A DNA stretch of 64,000 nt, from contig NZ_ML701735.1 in the NCBI RefSeq assembly GCF_008087345.1, positions 557,010 through 621,009 of the forward strand, written 5' to 3'. Source of the DNA: Nocardioides caldifontis. GTDB taxonomy: Bacteria > Actinomycetota > Actinomycetes > Propionibacteriales > Nocardioidaceae. Positions 49,258 to 57,933 of the stretch are shown here, one piece after another; within the stretch, counting starts at the first letter, position 1, and the number at the start of each line of letters is the position of its first letter. The notes under the pieces were generated by a model. That model ran no database searches, was not told where the DNA came from, and saw only the letters and a list, made by a program, of their open reading frames with translations. A program made the position numbers and the translations under genes.

Positions 49258-50604
49258 GTGGCCAACACCGCGGTGATGTGGTTCCGGCGCGACCTCCGGC
49301 TCGCGGACAACCCCGCGCTCCTCGCGGCCTGCGAGGCCGACGGCGTGGTCCCGTTGTTCGTGGTCGACCCGGCCCTGTGGGGGCCTGCCGGCGCCGTCCG
49401 CCGCACCTACCTCGCCGGCTCGCTCACGGCGCTCGACGCCTCCATGGGCGGCGTGCTGGTGGTGCGCCACGGAGACCCGCGCGAGGTGGTCCCCGCGGTC
49501 GCCGCCGAGGTCGGGGCGGACCGGGTGCACGTCGCCGCCGACTTCGCGCCCTACGGTGCCCGTCGGGACGCCGAGGTGGAGGAGGCGCTCGGGCGCGCGG
49601 ACGTCGGGCTCGCGCGCCTCGGTTCGCCGTACGCCGTGGCCCCGGGGCGGGTCCGCAACGGCAGCGGTGAGGCGTACCGCGTCTACTCGCCGTTCTCCCG
49701 GGCCTGGGCCGAGCACGGTTGGCGAGGGCCGGTCGGACCGCCCCGCAGCACCCGGTGGCTCCGGGTCGACGGCGACGGCATCCCCGACGCGGCCTACCCG
49801 GACGGGACCGAGCCGCCGACGCCCGGCGAGCAGGCGGCACTGGCGGCGTGGGCGGATTTCCGCGACCACCGGCTCGACCGCTACGGCGACGAGCGGGACC
49901 AGCCCGCGTCGGGAGCGTCGAGCGAGATGTCGACCTACCTGCGCTGGGGCGAGATCCACCCCCGCACGATGCTCGCCGACCTCGCGCGCCGGCGCTCCGA
50001 CTCCGCGGCGAAGTACCGCAAGGAGCTCGCGTGGCGCGAGTTCTACGCCGACGTGCTCTGGCGCCATCCGGAGAGCGCGCGGGCCGACCTCCGCCCCGAG
50101 TACGCCGAGCTCCAGTACGACGACCCGGGCACGCTGTTCGAGGCGTGGAAGGAGGGGCGCACCGGCTTCCCCATCGTCGACGCCGGGATGCGCCAGCTGC
50201 GTGGCCAGGGGCGGATCCACAACCGGGTGCGGATGATCGTCGCGAGCTTCCTGGTCAAGGACCTGCACGTCTGGTGGCGTCATGGGGCCCGCCACTTCAT
50301 GGAGTGGCTCGCCGACGGCGACCTCGCCTCCAACCAGCACGGCTGGCAGTGGGTGGCCGGCTCCGGCACCGACCCCGCGCCGTACTTCCGGGTGTTCAAC
50401 CCGACCACGCAGGGGCGGAAGTTCGACCCCGACGGCGCGTACGTCCGGCGCTGGGTGCCCGAGCTCCGGGACGTGCCGGCGCCGGAGGTCCACGAGCCGG
50501 TCGGCGTGCCCGGCTACCCCGCCCCGATCGTCGACCACGCCGCCGAGCGCAAGGAGGCGCTGGCGAGGTACGACCGGATCAAGGCAGCAGCCGCCGGCCG
50601 GTGA
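49258..50604 (+). CDS. Deoxyribodipyrimidine photolyase (class I CPD photolyase family)
   Basis: A 448-residue photolyase. The N-terminal antenna domain begins VMWFRRDLRLADNPALLAACEADGVVPLFVVDP. FAD-binding and DNA-binding motifs are KYRKELAWREFYADVLW, TGFPIVDAGMRQLRGQGRIHNRVRMIVASFLVKDLHVWWRHGARHFMEWLADGDLASNQHGWQWVAGSGTD, the diagnostic strings of class I enzymes, and YVRRWVPEL. It uses light to split cyclobutane pyrimidine dimers. Start choice is uncertain: GTG 49258 fits the family start, but no normal-distance Shine-Dalgarno exists, and GTG 49237 is possible. The last 26 bp overlap the PNPOx-like gene. Confidence 0.93.
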   Translation: MANTAVMWFRRDLRLADNPALLAACEADGVVPLFVVDPALWGPAGAVRRTYLAGSLTALDASMGGVLVVRHGDPREVVPAVAAEVGADRVHVAADFAPYGARRDAEVEEALGRADVGLARLGSPYAVAPGRVRNGSGEAYRVYSPFSRAWAEHGWRGPVGPPRSTRWLRVDGDGIPDAAYPDGTEPPTPGEQAALAAWADFRDHRLDRYGDERDQPASGASSEMSTYLRWGEIHPRTMLADLARRRSDSAAKYRKELAWREFYADVLWRHPESARADLRPEYAELQYDDPGTLFEAWKEGRTGFPIVDAGMRQLRGQGRIHNRVRMIVASFLVKDLHVWWRHGARHFMEWLADGDLASNQHGWQWVAGSGTDPAPYFRVFNPTTQGRKFDPDGAYVRRWVPELRDVPAPEVHEPVGVPGYPAPIVDHAAERKEALARYDRIKAAAAGR

Positions 50605-50974
50605 GGGTCGGGTCGTCGATGCGCAGGTAGAGGGTCCGCTGCCCCTCCGCCCACGGCTCGGGCTCGCCCTCGCGACGCACCGCCTGCACCTGCCCGGGGT
50701 CCTCCACGCGCCGGCAGGTGCCGGTCGCGACGACGCTCCAGCCGGAGCGGGTCTCCTCGTCGAGGTCGTCGACCTCGAAGGCCACCTCGGCGTCCGGTGC
50801 GGTCATCGCGATCACGCCGTAGGGCAGCGTCCGGAAGACCACCGTGCCGTCGTGCACCACGTGGTTGACCGGCAGGATCGTCAGCCCGTCGGCGGCGGAC
50901 AGCGCCACGCGTCCCACCGTGCGCGAGCCCAGCAGCTCGAGGCACTCCGACCGGTCCAGCTCCTGCATCCGCAT
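50579..50974 (-). CDS. Pyridoxamine 5'-phosphate oxidase-like (flavin/F420-split-barrel) protein
   Basis: A 131-residue split-barrel protein. MQELDRSECLELLGSRTVGRVALSAADGLTILPVNHVVHDGTVVFRT is the usual opening of the small PNPOx-like group, followed by VAFEVDDLDEETRSGWSVVATGTCRRVEDP. Small members bind FMN or F420 and act in reduction or sensing. ATG 50974 is picked over GTG 50977 for its spacing to GGAGG. It converges with the photolyase gene, overlapping by 26 bp. Confidence 0.85.
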   Translation of the reverse strand: MRMQELDRSECLELLGSRTVGRVALSAADGLTILPVNHVVHDGTVVFRTLPYGVIAMTAPDAEVAFEVDDLDEETRSGWSVVATGTCRRVEDPGQVQAVRREGEPEPWAEGQRTLYLRIDDPTLTGRRLLP

Positions 50975-51046
50975 CACGACCTCCTGACCGCATCTTGCCC
51001 CGCGGCTCGCCGCCGTTCGAGGTCCGAGGACCCTGGTGGCCCGCTG

Positions 51047-51052
51047 TAGGTT
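51047..51052 (+). promoter_or_regulatory. Probable -10 (TAGGTT) of the MFS gene
   Basis: TAGGTT ends 8 nt before GTG 51061, with no Shine-Dalgarno. Compatible with a leaderless or very short leader mRNA. Confidence 0.4.
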
Positions 51053-51060
51053 CGACCGAC

Positions 51061-52344
51061 GTGTCGCGCCTCCGCAGCCTCGTCGCCGACACCCGGCCGT
51101 TGCGCAACGCGCACTTCCGGCGGCTGTGGCTCGCGAACATCGTGACCGTCGTGGGCGCCCAGCTCACCGTGGTCGCGGTGCCGGCGCAGATCTACGCGGT
51201 CACGGGGTCGTCCGCCTACGTGGGGCTCACCGGCGTCTTCGGCCTGGTGCCGCTCGTCGTCTTCGGCCTGTACGGCGGAGCGCTGGCCGACACCTTCGAC
51301 CGGCGCTCGATCCTGGTGGTGACGACGACCGGGCTGATCGTGACCAGCGGGCTGTTCTGGGTGCAGGCGGCCCTGGGGAACACGGACGTGTGGCTGCTGC
51401 TCTGGCTGTTCGCCGCCCAGCAGGCGTTCTTCGCGGTCAACCAGCCGACCCGGAGCGCGGTGCTGCCGCGGCTCTTCGACCCGACGTTGCTGCCGGCCGC
51501 GGTCGCCCTCAACACGACGGTGATGCAGGCCGGAGCGATCGCAGGCCCGCTGCTCGCCGGCGTGCTGATCCCGGTGCTCGGCTACGAGTGGCTCTACCTC
51601 GTCGACACGGTCACGCTCTTCGCCACCCTCGGGGCGGTCGTGAAGCTCCCGCGGCTCCCGGTGAGCGGCGCGCCCGACGGGGCGCCGGGGCTCCGCTCGG
51701 TCCTGCAGGGGCTGGGGTACCTCCGCCACCACCCGGTGCTGCTGACGTCGTTCGTGGTCGACGTGGTGGCGATGCTGTTCGGCATGCCGCGGGCGCTGTT
51801 CCCGGAGATCGCGCACGTCGACTTCGGCGGCCCCGACGAGGGCGGGCTCGTCTTCGCGCTGCTCTTCGCCGCGATCCCGGCGGGCGCGGTGGTCGGAGGG
51901 GTGCTCAGCGGCTGGGTGTCACGGGTCGACCGGCAGGGGTTGGCGGTCGTGGTCGCGATCCTGGTGTGGGGCGCGGCGATGACCGGGTTCGGCGTGGCGG
52001 TCGGGCTGGCCGAGCACGCACCGACCGCGATGCTGGTGGTCGCGCTGGCGATGCTGGTGGTCGGTGGTGCGGCCGACATGGCCTCGAGCGCCTTCCGGTC
52101 GAGCATGCTGATGACCGCCGCCACCGACGAGGTCCGCGGCCGGCTCCAGGGCGTGTTCATCGTGGTGGTCGCCGGCGGTCCGCGGCTCGCCGACGTGGCC
52201 CACGGCGCGGCCGCCGCCGCGGTCGGCACCGCAGCCGCGGCGGCGGGAGGTGGTGTCCTCGTCGTGGTGGGGACCGTCGTCGCCGCCCTCGCCGTCCCGT
52301 CGTTCGTGCGCTACCGGCTCTCCCGGGCGGTGCGGGCCGACTGA
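51061..52344 (+). CDS. MFS transporter (enterobactin-exporter/EntS-like group)
   Basis: A 427-residue membrane protein with 12 hydrophobic segments. FRRLWLANIVTVVGAQLTVVAVPAQIYAVTGSS and LYGGALADTFDRRSILVVTTTGL (the motif-A-like G-x-x-a-D-x-x-d-R-R) are typical of the MFS_3/EntS-like group. SSAFRSSMLMTAATDEVRGRLQGVFIVVVAGG in the second half is likewise diagnostic. The group contains siderophore and drug exporters; the cargo is not predictable. GTG 51061. It stands alone, followed by the structured region at 52.38-52.66 kb. Confidence 0.85.
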   Translation: MSRLRSLVADTRPLRNAHFRRLWLANIVTVVGAQLTVVAVPAQIYAVTGSSAYVGLTGVFGLVPLVVFGLYGGALADTFDRRSILVVTTTGLIVTSGLFWVQAALGNTDVWLLLWLFAAQQAFFAVNQPTRSAVLPRLFDPTLLPAAVALNTTVMQAGAIAGPLLAGVLIPVLGYEWLYLVDTVTLFATLGAVVKLPRLPVSGAPDGAPGLRSVLQGLGYLRHHPVLLTSFVVDVVAMLFGMPRALFPEIAHVDFGGPDEGGLVFALLFAAIPAGAVVGGVLSGWVSRVDRQGLAVVVAILVWGAAMTGFGVAVGLAEHAPTAMLVVALAMLVVGGAADMASSAFRSSMLMTAATDEVRGRLQGVFIVVVAGGPRLADVAHGAAAAAVGTAAAAAGGGVLVVVGTVVAALAVPSFVRYRLSRAVRAD

Positions 52345-52418
52345 CCCGGTATTTCCGTTGTGGGGCTTGGTGCGGCGGCCTACGCTCGTCGTACACGAGG
52401 AAGGAGGTGGTCCAAGGT

Positions 52419-52457
52419 ATGAGTTCTTACCGGACACGTGAGGTGGCTGCTCGCTAG
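52419..52457 (+). CDS. Possible 12-residue leader/small peptide
   Basis: ATG 52419 to TAG 52457 encodes MSSYRTREVAAR. An unusually strong Shine-Dalgarno (AAGGAGGTGG) lies about 8-13 nt upstream of the ATG. It is very basic for its size (three Arg). It would act as a leader peptide or be translated for a regulatory purpose. The only downstream sequence on this strand is the structured region and terminator, because the next gene is convergent. Confidence 0.4.
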   Translation: MSSYRTREVAAR

Positions 52458-52600
52458 AGCGCCGCACGCAACCGAGGGCGGACGTGACGGTACGCCGCCA
52501 CCCTCCCGCCCGCAGCAACACTGGGCGACCGTGTCGGCTTCGCCGCCACGGTGCCGCCTAGGGCGCGTACGTGCGCGCTGGCAATACCAAGCAGTCACCC

Positions 52601-52664
52601 GGCCCGCAGGCGCTCCGGACAAGTCCGACCGGAGGCAACACCCGCCTGCGGGCCGTCTGCTTTT
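52601..52664 (+). terminator. Strong intrinsic terminator
   Basis: GGCCCGCAGGCG (52601-52612) pairs perfectly with CGCCTGCGGGCC (52643-52654). An inner stem CTCCGG/CCGGAG lies between, and the hairpin is followed by GTCTGCTTTT. It is the best Rho-independent-type terminator in the window. It could stop transcription from the MFS/small-ORF side and perhaps also from the convergent ABC gene. Confidence 0.75.
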
Positions 52665-52682
52665 CCCTCTCCCACCCCCGCC

Positions 52683-54656
52683 TCAGGCCGCCGCGAACTG
52701 CGCGGCGTGCAGCGCGGCGTAGGCGCCGTCGGCCGCGAGCAGCTCCGCGTGGCTGCCCTGCTCCACGATCCGCCCCTCCTCCATCACCAGGATCAGGTCC
52801 GCGTCGCGGATCGTGCTGAGCCGGTGGGCGATCACGAAGGACGTGCGGTCGGCGCGCAGCGCCGCCATCGCGTGCTGCACCAGCAGCTCGGTACGGGTGT
52901 CGACCGACGAGGTCGCCTCGTCGAGGATCAGCAGCGCCGGGTCGGCGACGAACGCCCGCGCGATCGTGACCAGCTGGCGCTCGCCCGCGGACAGGTTCGA
53001 GCCGTTCTCGTCGACGACGGTGTCGTAGCCGTCGGGAAGCGAGTGGACGAACCGGTCGACGAACGTGGCCCGCGCGGCCTCGAGCACCTCCTCCTCGGTG
53101 GCCTCGGGACGGCCGTAGGCGATGTTGTCGCGGATCGTGCCCTCGAAGAGCCACGCGTCCTGCAGCACCATCCCGATCCGGGAGCGGAGCAGCCGGCGGT
53201 CCATCGTCGCGGTGTCCACGCCGTCGAGGGTGATCCGGCCCGAGTCCACGTCGTAGAACCGCATCACCAGGTTCACCAGCGTGGTCTTCCCGGCGCCGGT
53301 CGGACCGACGATCGCGACGGTCTGGCCCGGGTGCACGACCAGCGACAGCTCCTCGATCAGCGGGCGCTCGGGGTCGTAGGAGAACGAGACCCGGTCGAAG
53401 ACCACCTCGCCGCGGCCGGACGGCGCCGGCTGGGCGACCTCGCCGGCAACCGGCTCCTCCTCGGCGTCGAGGAGCTCGAAGACCCGCTCCGCCGACGCGA
53501 CTCCGGACTGGAGCAGGTTCACCATCGAGGCGAGCTGGGTGAGCGGCTGGGTGAACTGGCGCGAGTACTGGATGAACGCCTGCACCTCACCGAGGCTGAG
53601 CGAGCCACCGGCGACCCGGAGCCCGCCGATCACCGCGACCAGCACGTAGTTGAGGTTGCCGAGGAACATCATCACCGGCATCACCAGCCCGGAGACGAAC
53701 TGCGCACCGAACGACGCCGTGTAGAGCGCGTCGTTCTCCTCCGCGAACGTCCGCTCCACCTCGCCGCGACGGCCGAACACCTTGACCAGGTCGTGTCCGG
53801 TGAAGGTCTCCTCGATGTGCGCGTTGAGCCGCCCCGTCCGGCGCCACTGCTGGACGAACAGCCCCTGCGAGCGCTTCATGATCCGGCCGGTGACGACCAT
53901 CGAGAGCGGCACGGTGAGCAGGGCGATCAGTGCGAGCGTCGGGGAGATCCAGAACATCATCGACAGCACGCCGACGACGGTGAGCAGCGACGTCACCATC
54001 TGGCTCATCGTCTGCTGCAGCGACTGGCTGATGTTGTCGATGTCGTTGGTGACCCGGCTCAGCAGCTCGCCGCGCGGCTGCTTGTCGAAGTACGACAGCG
54101 GGAGCCGGTTGATCTTGTCCTCGACGTCGGAGCGCATCCGGCGCACGGTCGACTGCACGACGTCGTTGAGCAGGTAGCCCTGGACGAACCCGGCCAGCGC
54201 CGACATCAGGTAGACCAGCACCGCGACCAGCAGCACAGCCGCGACCGCCTCGAAGTCGACCCCCTGGCCGGGCACGACGTGGTCCATCGCGGCCACCATG
54301 TCCGCGAGCTGGTCGTCGCCCTCGACGCGGAGCCGGTCGACGGCCTGCTCCTGCGTGGTGCCGCTCGGGAGCTGGCGCCCCATCACCCCGCCGAAGACCA
54401 CGTCGGTGGCCTCGCCGAGGATGCGTGGGCCGACGACCGAGAGCGCCACCGACACCACGGCGAGCAGCAGGACGCCGAACGCCTTCACCTTCTCCGGCCC
54501 CATCCGCCGGACCAGCCGCCGCGACGACGGCCAGAACGCCATCGACTTCTGGCCGACCATCCCGCCGCCGAAGGGGCCGCGCCCCGGTCCCGGGCCGGCG
54601 GTGACCCGCTCGGTCTCCTTCATGGGGCTGGTCGAGCCTGTCGAGCCCCCAGTCAC
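52683..54656 (-). CDS. ABC exporter half-transporter (TmrB/LmrA-like), second of pair
   Basis: A 657-residue fused permease-ATPase: six-helix membrane domain (about 75-385) followed by the nucleotide-binding domain with GPTGAGKTT (Walker A), [19 protein letters not shown] (Q-loop), [15 protein letters not shown] (signature) and [13 protein letters not shown] (Walker B), with an intact Glu and [14 protein letters not shown] (switch His). The N-terminus has a Gly/Pro-rich arm. GTG 54656 overlaps the stop of the upstream ABC gene (GTGA) and has GGAGG 6 nt before it. ATG 54623 is the alternative. It probably forms a heterodimer with that partner. Controlled by the TetR gene at the head of the operon. 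Confidence 0.93.
   Translation of the reverse strand: MTGGSTGSTSPMKETERVTAGPGPGRGPFGGGMVGQKSMAFWPSSRRLVRRMGPEKVKAFGVLLLAVVSVALSVVGPRILGEATDVVFGGVMGRQLPSGTTQEQAVDRLRVEGDDQLADMVAAMDHVVPGQGVDFEAVAAVLLVAVLVYLMSALAGFVQGYLLNDVVQSTVRRMRSDVEDKINRLPLSYFDKQPRGELLSRVTNDIDNISQSLQQTMSQMVTSLLTVVGVLSMMFWISPTLALIALLTVPLSMVVTGRIMKRSQGLFVQQWRRTGRLNAHIEETFTGHDLVKVFGRRGEVERTFAEENDALYTASFGAQFVSGLVMPVMMFLGNLNYVLVAVIGGLRVAGGSLSLGEVQAFIQYSRQFTQPLTQLASMVNLLQSGVASAERVFELLDAEEEPVAGEVAQPAPSGRGEVVFDRVSFSYDPERPLIEELSLVVHPGQTVAIVGPTGAGKTTLVNLVMRFYDVDSGRITLDGVDTATMDRRLLRSRIGMVLQDAWLFEGTIRDNIAYGRPEATEEEVLEAARATFVDRFVHSLPDGYDTVVDENGSNLSAGERQLVTIARAFVADPALLILDEATSSVDTRTELLVQHAMAALRADRTSFVIAHRLSTIRDADLILVMEEGRIVEQGSHAELLAADGAYAALHAAQFAAA
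54624..54649. repeat. Small GTCGAGCC repeat/hairpin inside the ABC gene start
   Basis: GTCGAGCC occurs at 54631-54638 and again at 54640-54647, flanked by GGGGCT (54624-54629) and AGCCCC (54644-54649), which pair. The element is read as Gly/Ser/Thr codons if the GTG start at 54656 is right. It resembles the short GTCGAG-type dispersed repeats common in actinobacterial intergenic regions. Confidence 0.35.
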
Positions 54657-56389
54657 GCGGCCTCCTCCTCGGTCAGCTGCGACCGGACGATCTCCTGGTA
54701 GGTCGTGCACCTCTCCAGCAGCTCGCCGTGGGTGCCCTCCCCCACGACGGCGCCGTCCTCGAGCACGACGATGCGGTCGGCGTCGAGCACGGTGCTGACC
54801 CGCTGCGCGACGACGATCACGGTCGCGTCGGCCACCACCGGGCGCAGCGCGTGGCGCAGCCGTGCGTCGGTGGCGACGTCGAGCGCGGAGAACGCGTCGT
54901 CGAAGAGGTAGACCCGGGGCCGTTTCACCAACGCCCGCGCGATCGCGAGCCGCTGGCGCTGCCCGCCGGAGACGTTGGTGCCGCCCTGGGCGACCGGCGC
55001 GGCGAGCCCCTCGGGCATCCTCTCGACGAAGTCCCGTGCCTGCGCGACCTCGAGCGCCTCCCAGAGCTCCTCGTCGGTGGCGTCCGGGTTCCCGTGGCGC
55101 AGGTTGTCCGCGATCGTGCCCGAGAACAGGAACGCGCGCTGCGGGACGAGGCCGATCGCACTCCAGAGCTCCTCGGGTGCGAGGTCACGCACGTCGGTCC
55201 CGTCGAGCCGGACAGCGCCGCCCGTCACGTCGTACAACCGCGGGACGAGCCCGACGAGCGTCGACTTGCCGGCGCCGGTCGAGCCGACGATCGCGGTGGT
55301 GGTGCCGGGCTCGGCACGGAGCGAGACCTGCCGGAGCACCGGCTCGTCGGCGCCGGGGTAGGCGAACGTCACCGCGTCGAGCTCGACCGCGCCACGGACC
55401 GACCCCAGCTGTCGCGGGTCGGCGGGCGGGACGACCGAGCTCTCGGTGGTCAGCACCTCCGTGATGCGGTCGGCGCACACCGAGGCGCGAGGCCACATCA
55501 TCAGCAGGAAGGTCGACATCATCACGGCCATCAGGATCTGCATGAGGTAGGCGATGAACGCGGTCAGCGAGCCGACCTGCATGGCGCCGTCGTCGATCCG
55601 GTGGGCGCCGAACCAGACCACGGCGGCGCTGGAGAGGTTCACCACCAGCATCACCAGCGGGAACATCGCCGCCATCCAGCGTCCGACCCGCACCGCGACG
55701 TCGGTGAGCGCGTCGTTCGCCCCGGCGAACCGCTCGGTCTCGTGGCGCTCGCGGACGAACGCGCGCACCACGCGGATGCCGGTGACCTGCTCGCGGAGGA
55801 TCCGGTTGACCGCGTCGATGCGCTCCTGCATGGCGCGGAACCCGGGCACCATCCGGCTGACCACGAACCCGACCGAGAGGAAGAGCGCCGGCACGCTGAC
55901 CGCGAGCAGCCACGAGAGCCCGAGGTCCTCGCGCATCGCCATCAGCACGCCGCCCACCATCATGATCGGCGCGGTGACCATCAGCGTCGCGGCCATCAGC
56001 ACGAGCATCTGCACCTGCTGCACGTCGTTGGTGGTGCGGGTGATCAGCGACGGCGCACCGAACCGGTCGACCTCACGCATCGAGAACGACTGGACGCGGT
56101 GGAACAGGTCGCGGCGCACGTCGCGCCCGAACGCCATCGCGGTGCGCGCCCCGACGTACACCGCGGCGACGCTGCAGACGACCTGCACCAGCGAGACCAG
56201 CAGCATCACGCCACCGGTGCGCACGATGTGGCCGGTGTCCCCGACGGCCACGCCCTGGTCGATGATGTCGGCGTTGAGCGAGGGCAGGTAGAGCGACGCC
56301 ATCGTGCCGAGGAACTGGAGCCCGACGATGAGCGCCAGCTGCTGGCGGTACGGCGCCAGCCCGCTCCTGAGCAGCCGGACCAGCGTCAT
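54653..56389 (-). CDS. ABC exporter half-transporter, first of pair
   Basis: A 578-residue fused permease-ATPase: six-helix domain (about 1-310) and nucleotide-binding domain with GSTGAGKST (Walker A), [53 protein letters not shown] (signature and Walker B; the residue after D is Asp, not Glu) and [14 protein letters not shown] (the H-loop His is replaced by Gln). The altered Walker B and H-loop mark a degenerate catalytic site, the pattern of asymmetric heterodimeric exporters whose partner (here the downstream gene) keeps the active site. ATG 56389 overlaps the TetR stop (ATGA). Confidence 0.93.
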   Translation of the reverse strand: MTLVRLLRSGLAPYRQQLALIVGLQFLGTMASLYLPSLNADIIDQGVAVGDTGHIVRTGGVMLLVSLVQVVCSVAAVYVGARTAMAFGRDVRRDLFHRVQSFSMREVDRFGAPSLITRTTNDVQQVQMLVLMAATLMVTAPIMMVGGVLMAMREDLGLSWLLAVSVPALFLSVGFVVSRMVPGFRAMQERIDAVNRILREQVTGIRVVRAFVRERHETERFAGANDALTDVAVRVGRWMAAMFPLVMLVVNLSSAAVVWFGAHRIDDGAMQVGSLTAFIAYLMQILMAVMMSTFLLMMWPRASVCADRITEVLTTESSVVPPADPRQLGSVRGAVELDAVTFAYPGADEPVLRQVSLRAEPGTTTAIVGSTGAGKSTLVGLVPRLYDVTGGAVRLDGTDVRDLAPEELWSAIGLVPQRAFLFSGTIADNLRHGNPDATDEELWEALEVAQARDFVERMPEGLAAPVAQGGTNVSGGQRQRLAIARALVKRPRVYLFDDAFSALDVATDARLRHALRPVVADATVIVVAQRVSTVLDADRIVVLEDGAVVGEGTHGELLERCTTYQEIVRSQLTEEEAA

Positions 56390-57060
56390 CGCCCCTCCTC
56401 CAGCTCGAGCGAGGCCGCGTCCGCGAGCAGCTCGTCGACCACGTCGCGCGTGACACCGTGCAGCAGCAGCTGGGTGATCTCCACCGGCGTCAGCGTCGTC
56501 TCCGCGGGCGCTCCCGGGTGGCAGGTGCCGGCGACGAGCGCCTGGAGCGCACGCGCGGCGTGCTCGGGGGAGGTGGCCAGCTCGTCACGGTGCGGCGCGA
56601 AGACCAGCGTGCTCAACGCCGCGTGGAGCTCCGCCCCGGAGTCGCGCATGAACGGCGGCAGCGCGGGCTGGCCGTCCGGCGCGACCGGGGGTGGGCCGTC
56701 GGTCATGAAGTTCCGCCGGATCGCGGTGACCACCAGCATCAGCCGGCGGGTCCGGTCGACCATCCGCTCGGTGACCGCCAGCACCTTGGCGTGGAGGGTG
56801 GGGTGCTGGTCGAGCATCGCCGCCATCTCCTCGCGCCACCCCGCGGGCGTCACCACCTCCTGGCCGACGGCGTAGAGCAGCGCCCGCTTGTCGGGGAAGA
56901 CGCGGAAGATCGTCCCCTCGGCGATCCCCGCCGCGTCGGCGATCTGCTTGGTCGACAGCACGCCGCCGGTCGCCTCGAGCAGCGGGATCACGGCGGAGAC
57001 GATCGCGGCGCGACGCTCCTCGGGAGGCAGCGGGGTGGCACGGCGGCCGGCAGGAACCAT
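56386..57060 (-). CDS. TetR family repressor of the ABC exporter operon
   Basis: A 224-residue TetR regulator: PPEERRAAIVSAVIPLLEATGGVLSTKQIADAAGIAEGTIFRVFPDKRALLYAVGQEV is the HTH (about 12-65). The rest is a helical ligand domain. It heads the operon and lies 13 bp from a 9+9 palindrome centred at 57083, which it probably binds to repress itself and the exporter until drug binding. ATG 57060. The stop is shared with the first ABC gene (ATGA). Confidence 0.92.
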   Translation of the reverse strand: MVPAGRRATPLPPEERRAAIVSAVIPLLEATGGVLSTKQIADAAGIAEGTIFRVFPDKRALLYAVGQEVVTPAGWREEMAAMLDQHPTLHAKVLAVTERMVDRTRRLMLVVTAIRRNFMTDGPPPVAPDGQPALPPFMRDSGAELHAALSTLVFAPHRDELATSPEHAARALQALVAGTCHPGAPAETTLTPVEITQLLLHGVTRDVVDELLADAASLELEEGR

Positions 57061-57073
57061 CGGACCAGAGTAA

Positions 57074-57093
57074 GTGAGTGAGCACTCACTCAC
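57074..57093. promoter_or_regulatory. TetR operator of the ABC exporter operon
   Basis: GTGAGTGAG and CTCACTCAC are exact inverted repeats separated by CA (57083-57084). It lies 13 bp upstream of the TetR start codon. The sequence is of the well-known TGAGTGAGxxxTCACTCA type used by autoregulating TetR repressors of drug exporters. Confidence 0.8.
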
Positions 57094-57171
57094 AACAACG
57101 CTCGGCCGAGCTCGTCGGCTCCGCCGCCGCGCTGCCGGCCTCGGAGGAAGTGCCCGACCCCGCGCTGTGGC

Positions 57172-57840
57172 CTAGGGAGCGAGCCGTTCGGCCTGCCACA
57201 CGTCCCGCGTCGGCGCCCAGCGGTAGCGGAACCGGTCGTGGAGCCGCCCCTGCCTCCCCTGCCAGAACTCGAAGGTGTCCGGGGTGATCCGGAACCCGCC
57301 CCAGTACGGCGGCCGGGCGACCGGGCCGTCCCCGAACCGGGCCACCGCGTCGGCGTACCGCCGGTCGAGGACCTCCCGCGACTCGACCACCTTCGACTGC
57401 GGCGACGCCCACGCCCCGAGCTGCGACTCTCTCGGCCGCGAGGCGAAGTAGGCGTCGCTCTCCTCCTCCGGGAGCTTGTGCGCGATCCCCTCGACCCGCA
57501 CCTGCCGCTGCAGCGGGTGCCACGGGAAGACGACCGCGACGTGTGGCTGGCCGGCCAGCTCCTCCCCCTTGCGCGAGGAGTAGTTGGTGAAGAAGTCGAG
57601 CCCCTCCGCGGACAGCCCCTTGCACAGCACCATCCGCGACGACGGACGGCCGGTCGCCGACACCGTGGAGAGCACCATCGCCGTCGGGTCGTAGAGCCCG
57701 GCCCGCACGGCGTCCTCGAGCCAGCGGGTCAGCAGCACGACGGGATCGGGGTCGAGCTCGTCCTCGGAGAGCCCGCCGAGGCGGTACTCCTCGCGCAGCT
57801 CGGCCAGGCTCACCCGTCGCTCGGGCTGGGGGTCGGTCAC
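57172..57840 (-). CDS. pdxH: Pyridoxamine 5'-phosphate oxidase PdxH
   Basis: A 222-residue FMN enzyme that oxidises pyridoxine/pyridoxamine 5'-phosphate to PLP. Motifs: EYRLGGLSEDELDPDPVVLLTRWLEDAV (start), PSSRMVLCKGLSAEGLDFFTNYSSRKGEEL (FMN/substrate), FPWHPLQRQVRVEGIA, SRPRESQLGAWASPQS and the C-terminal PLP site RLHDRFRYRWAPTRDVWQAERLAP. GTG 57840 is preceded, 6 nt away, by a minus-strand TACATT -10, so it is probably leaderless. Divergent from citrate synthase. Confidence 0.95.
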   Translation of the reverse strand: MTDPQPERRVSLAELREEYRLGGLSEDELDPDPVVLLTRWLEDAVRAGLYDPTAMVLSTVSATGRPSSRMVLCKGLSAEGLDFFTNYSSRKGEELAGQPHVAVVFPWHPLQRQVRVEGIAHKLPEEESDAYFASRPRESQLGAWASPQSKVVESREVLDRRYADAVARFGDGPVARPPYWGGFRITPDTFEFWQGRQGRLHDRFRYRWAPTRDVWQAERLAP

Positions 57841-57846
57841 GGAGCA

Positions 57847-57852
57847 AATGTA
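57847..57852 (-). promoter_or_regulatory. Probable leaderless -10 (TACATT) of pdxH
   Basis: Minus-strand TACATT lies 6 nt before the GTG at 57840. It is one of the most AT-rich hexamers in the region. Confidence 0.55.
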
Positions 57853-57933
57853 AGGGCGGTCACCTCGCCGGCGACCGTGGTGCAGAATGCCGGGTGGCCG
57901 CGGAGACGTGGCCACGAGCTGAGGGGAGTCGGG

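Larger units (their letters stand above)
52381..52664 (+). ncRNA. Candidate structured transcript with 12-aa ORF (non-genic gap 52345-52682)
   Basis: The 338-bp gap after the MFS gene holds no ordinary gene but clear structure. A TACGCT hexamer is at 52381-52386 and GGAAGGAGG at 52400-52408. A 12-codon ORF follows. Next come GGGCGG/CCGCCC (about 52476-52511), ACCGTG and CACGGT flanking a CGGC-TTC-GCCG mini-hairpin (about 52528-52553), and a strong terminator ending in TTTT at 52664. I do not recognise a named RNA family. Boundaries are estimates. Confidence 0.4.

Noticed and set aside
52345-52682. tmRNA or SRP RNA as identity of the structured region
   Set aside because: No tRNA-like acceptor ends or recognisable tag frame, and no SRP Alu/GNAR hairpin. 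The strong Shine-Dalgarno plus 12-codon ORF does not fit either.
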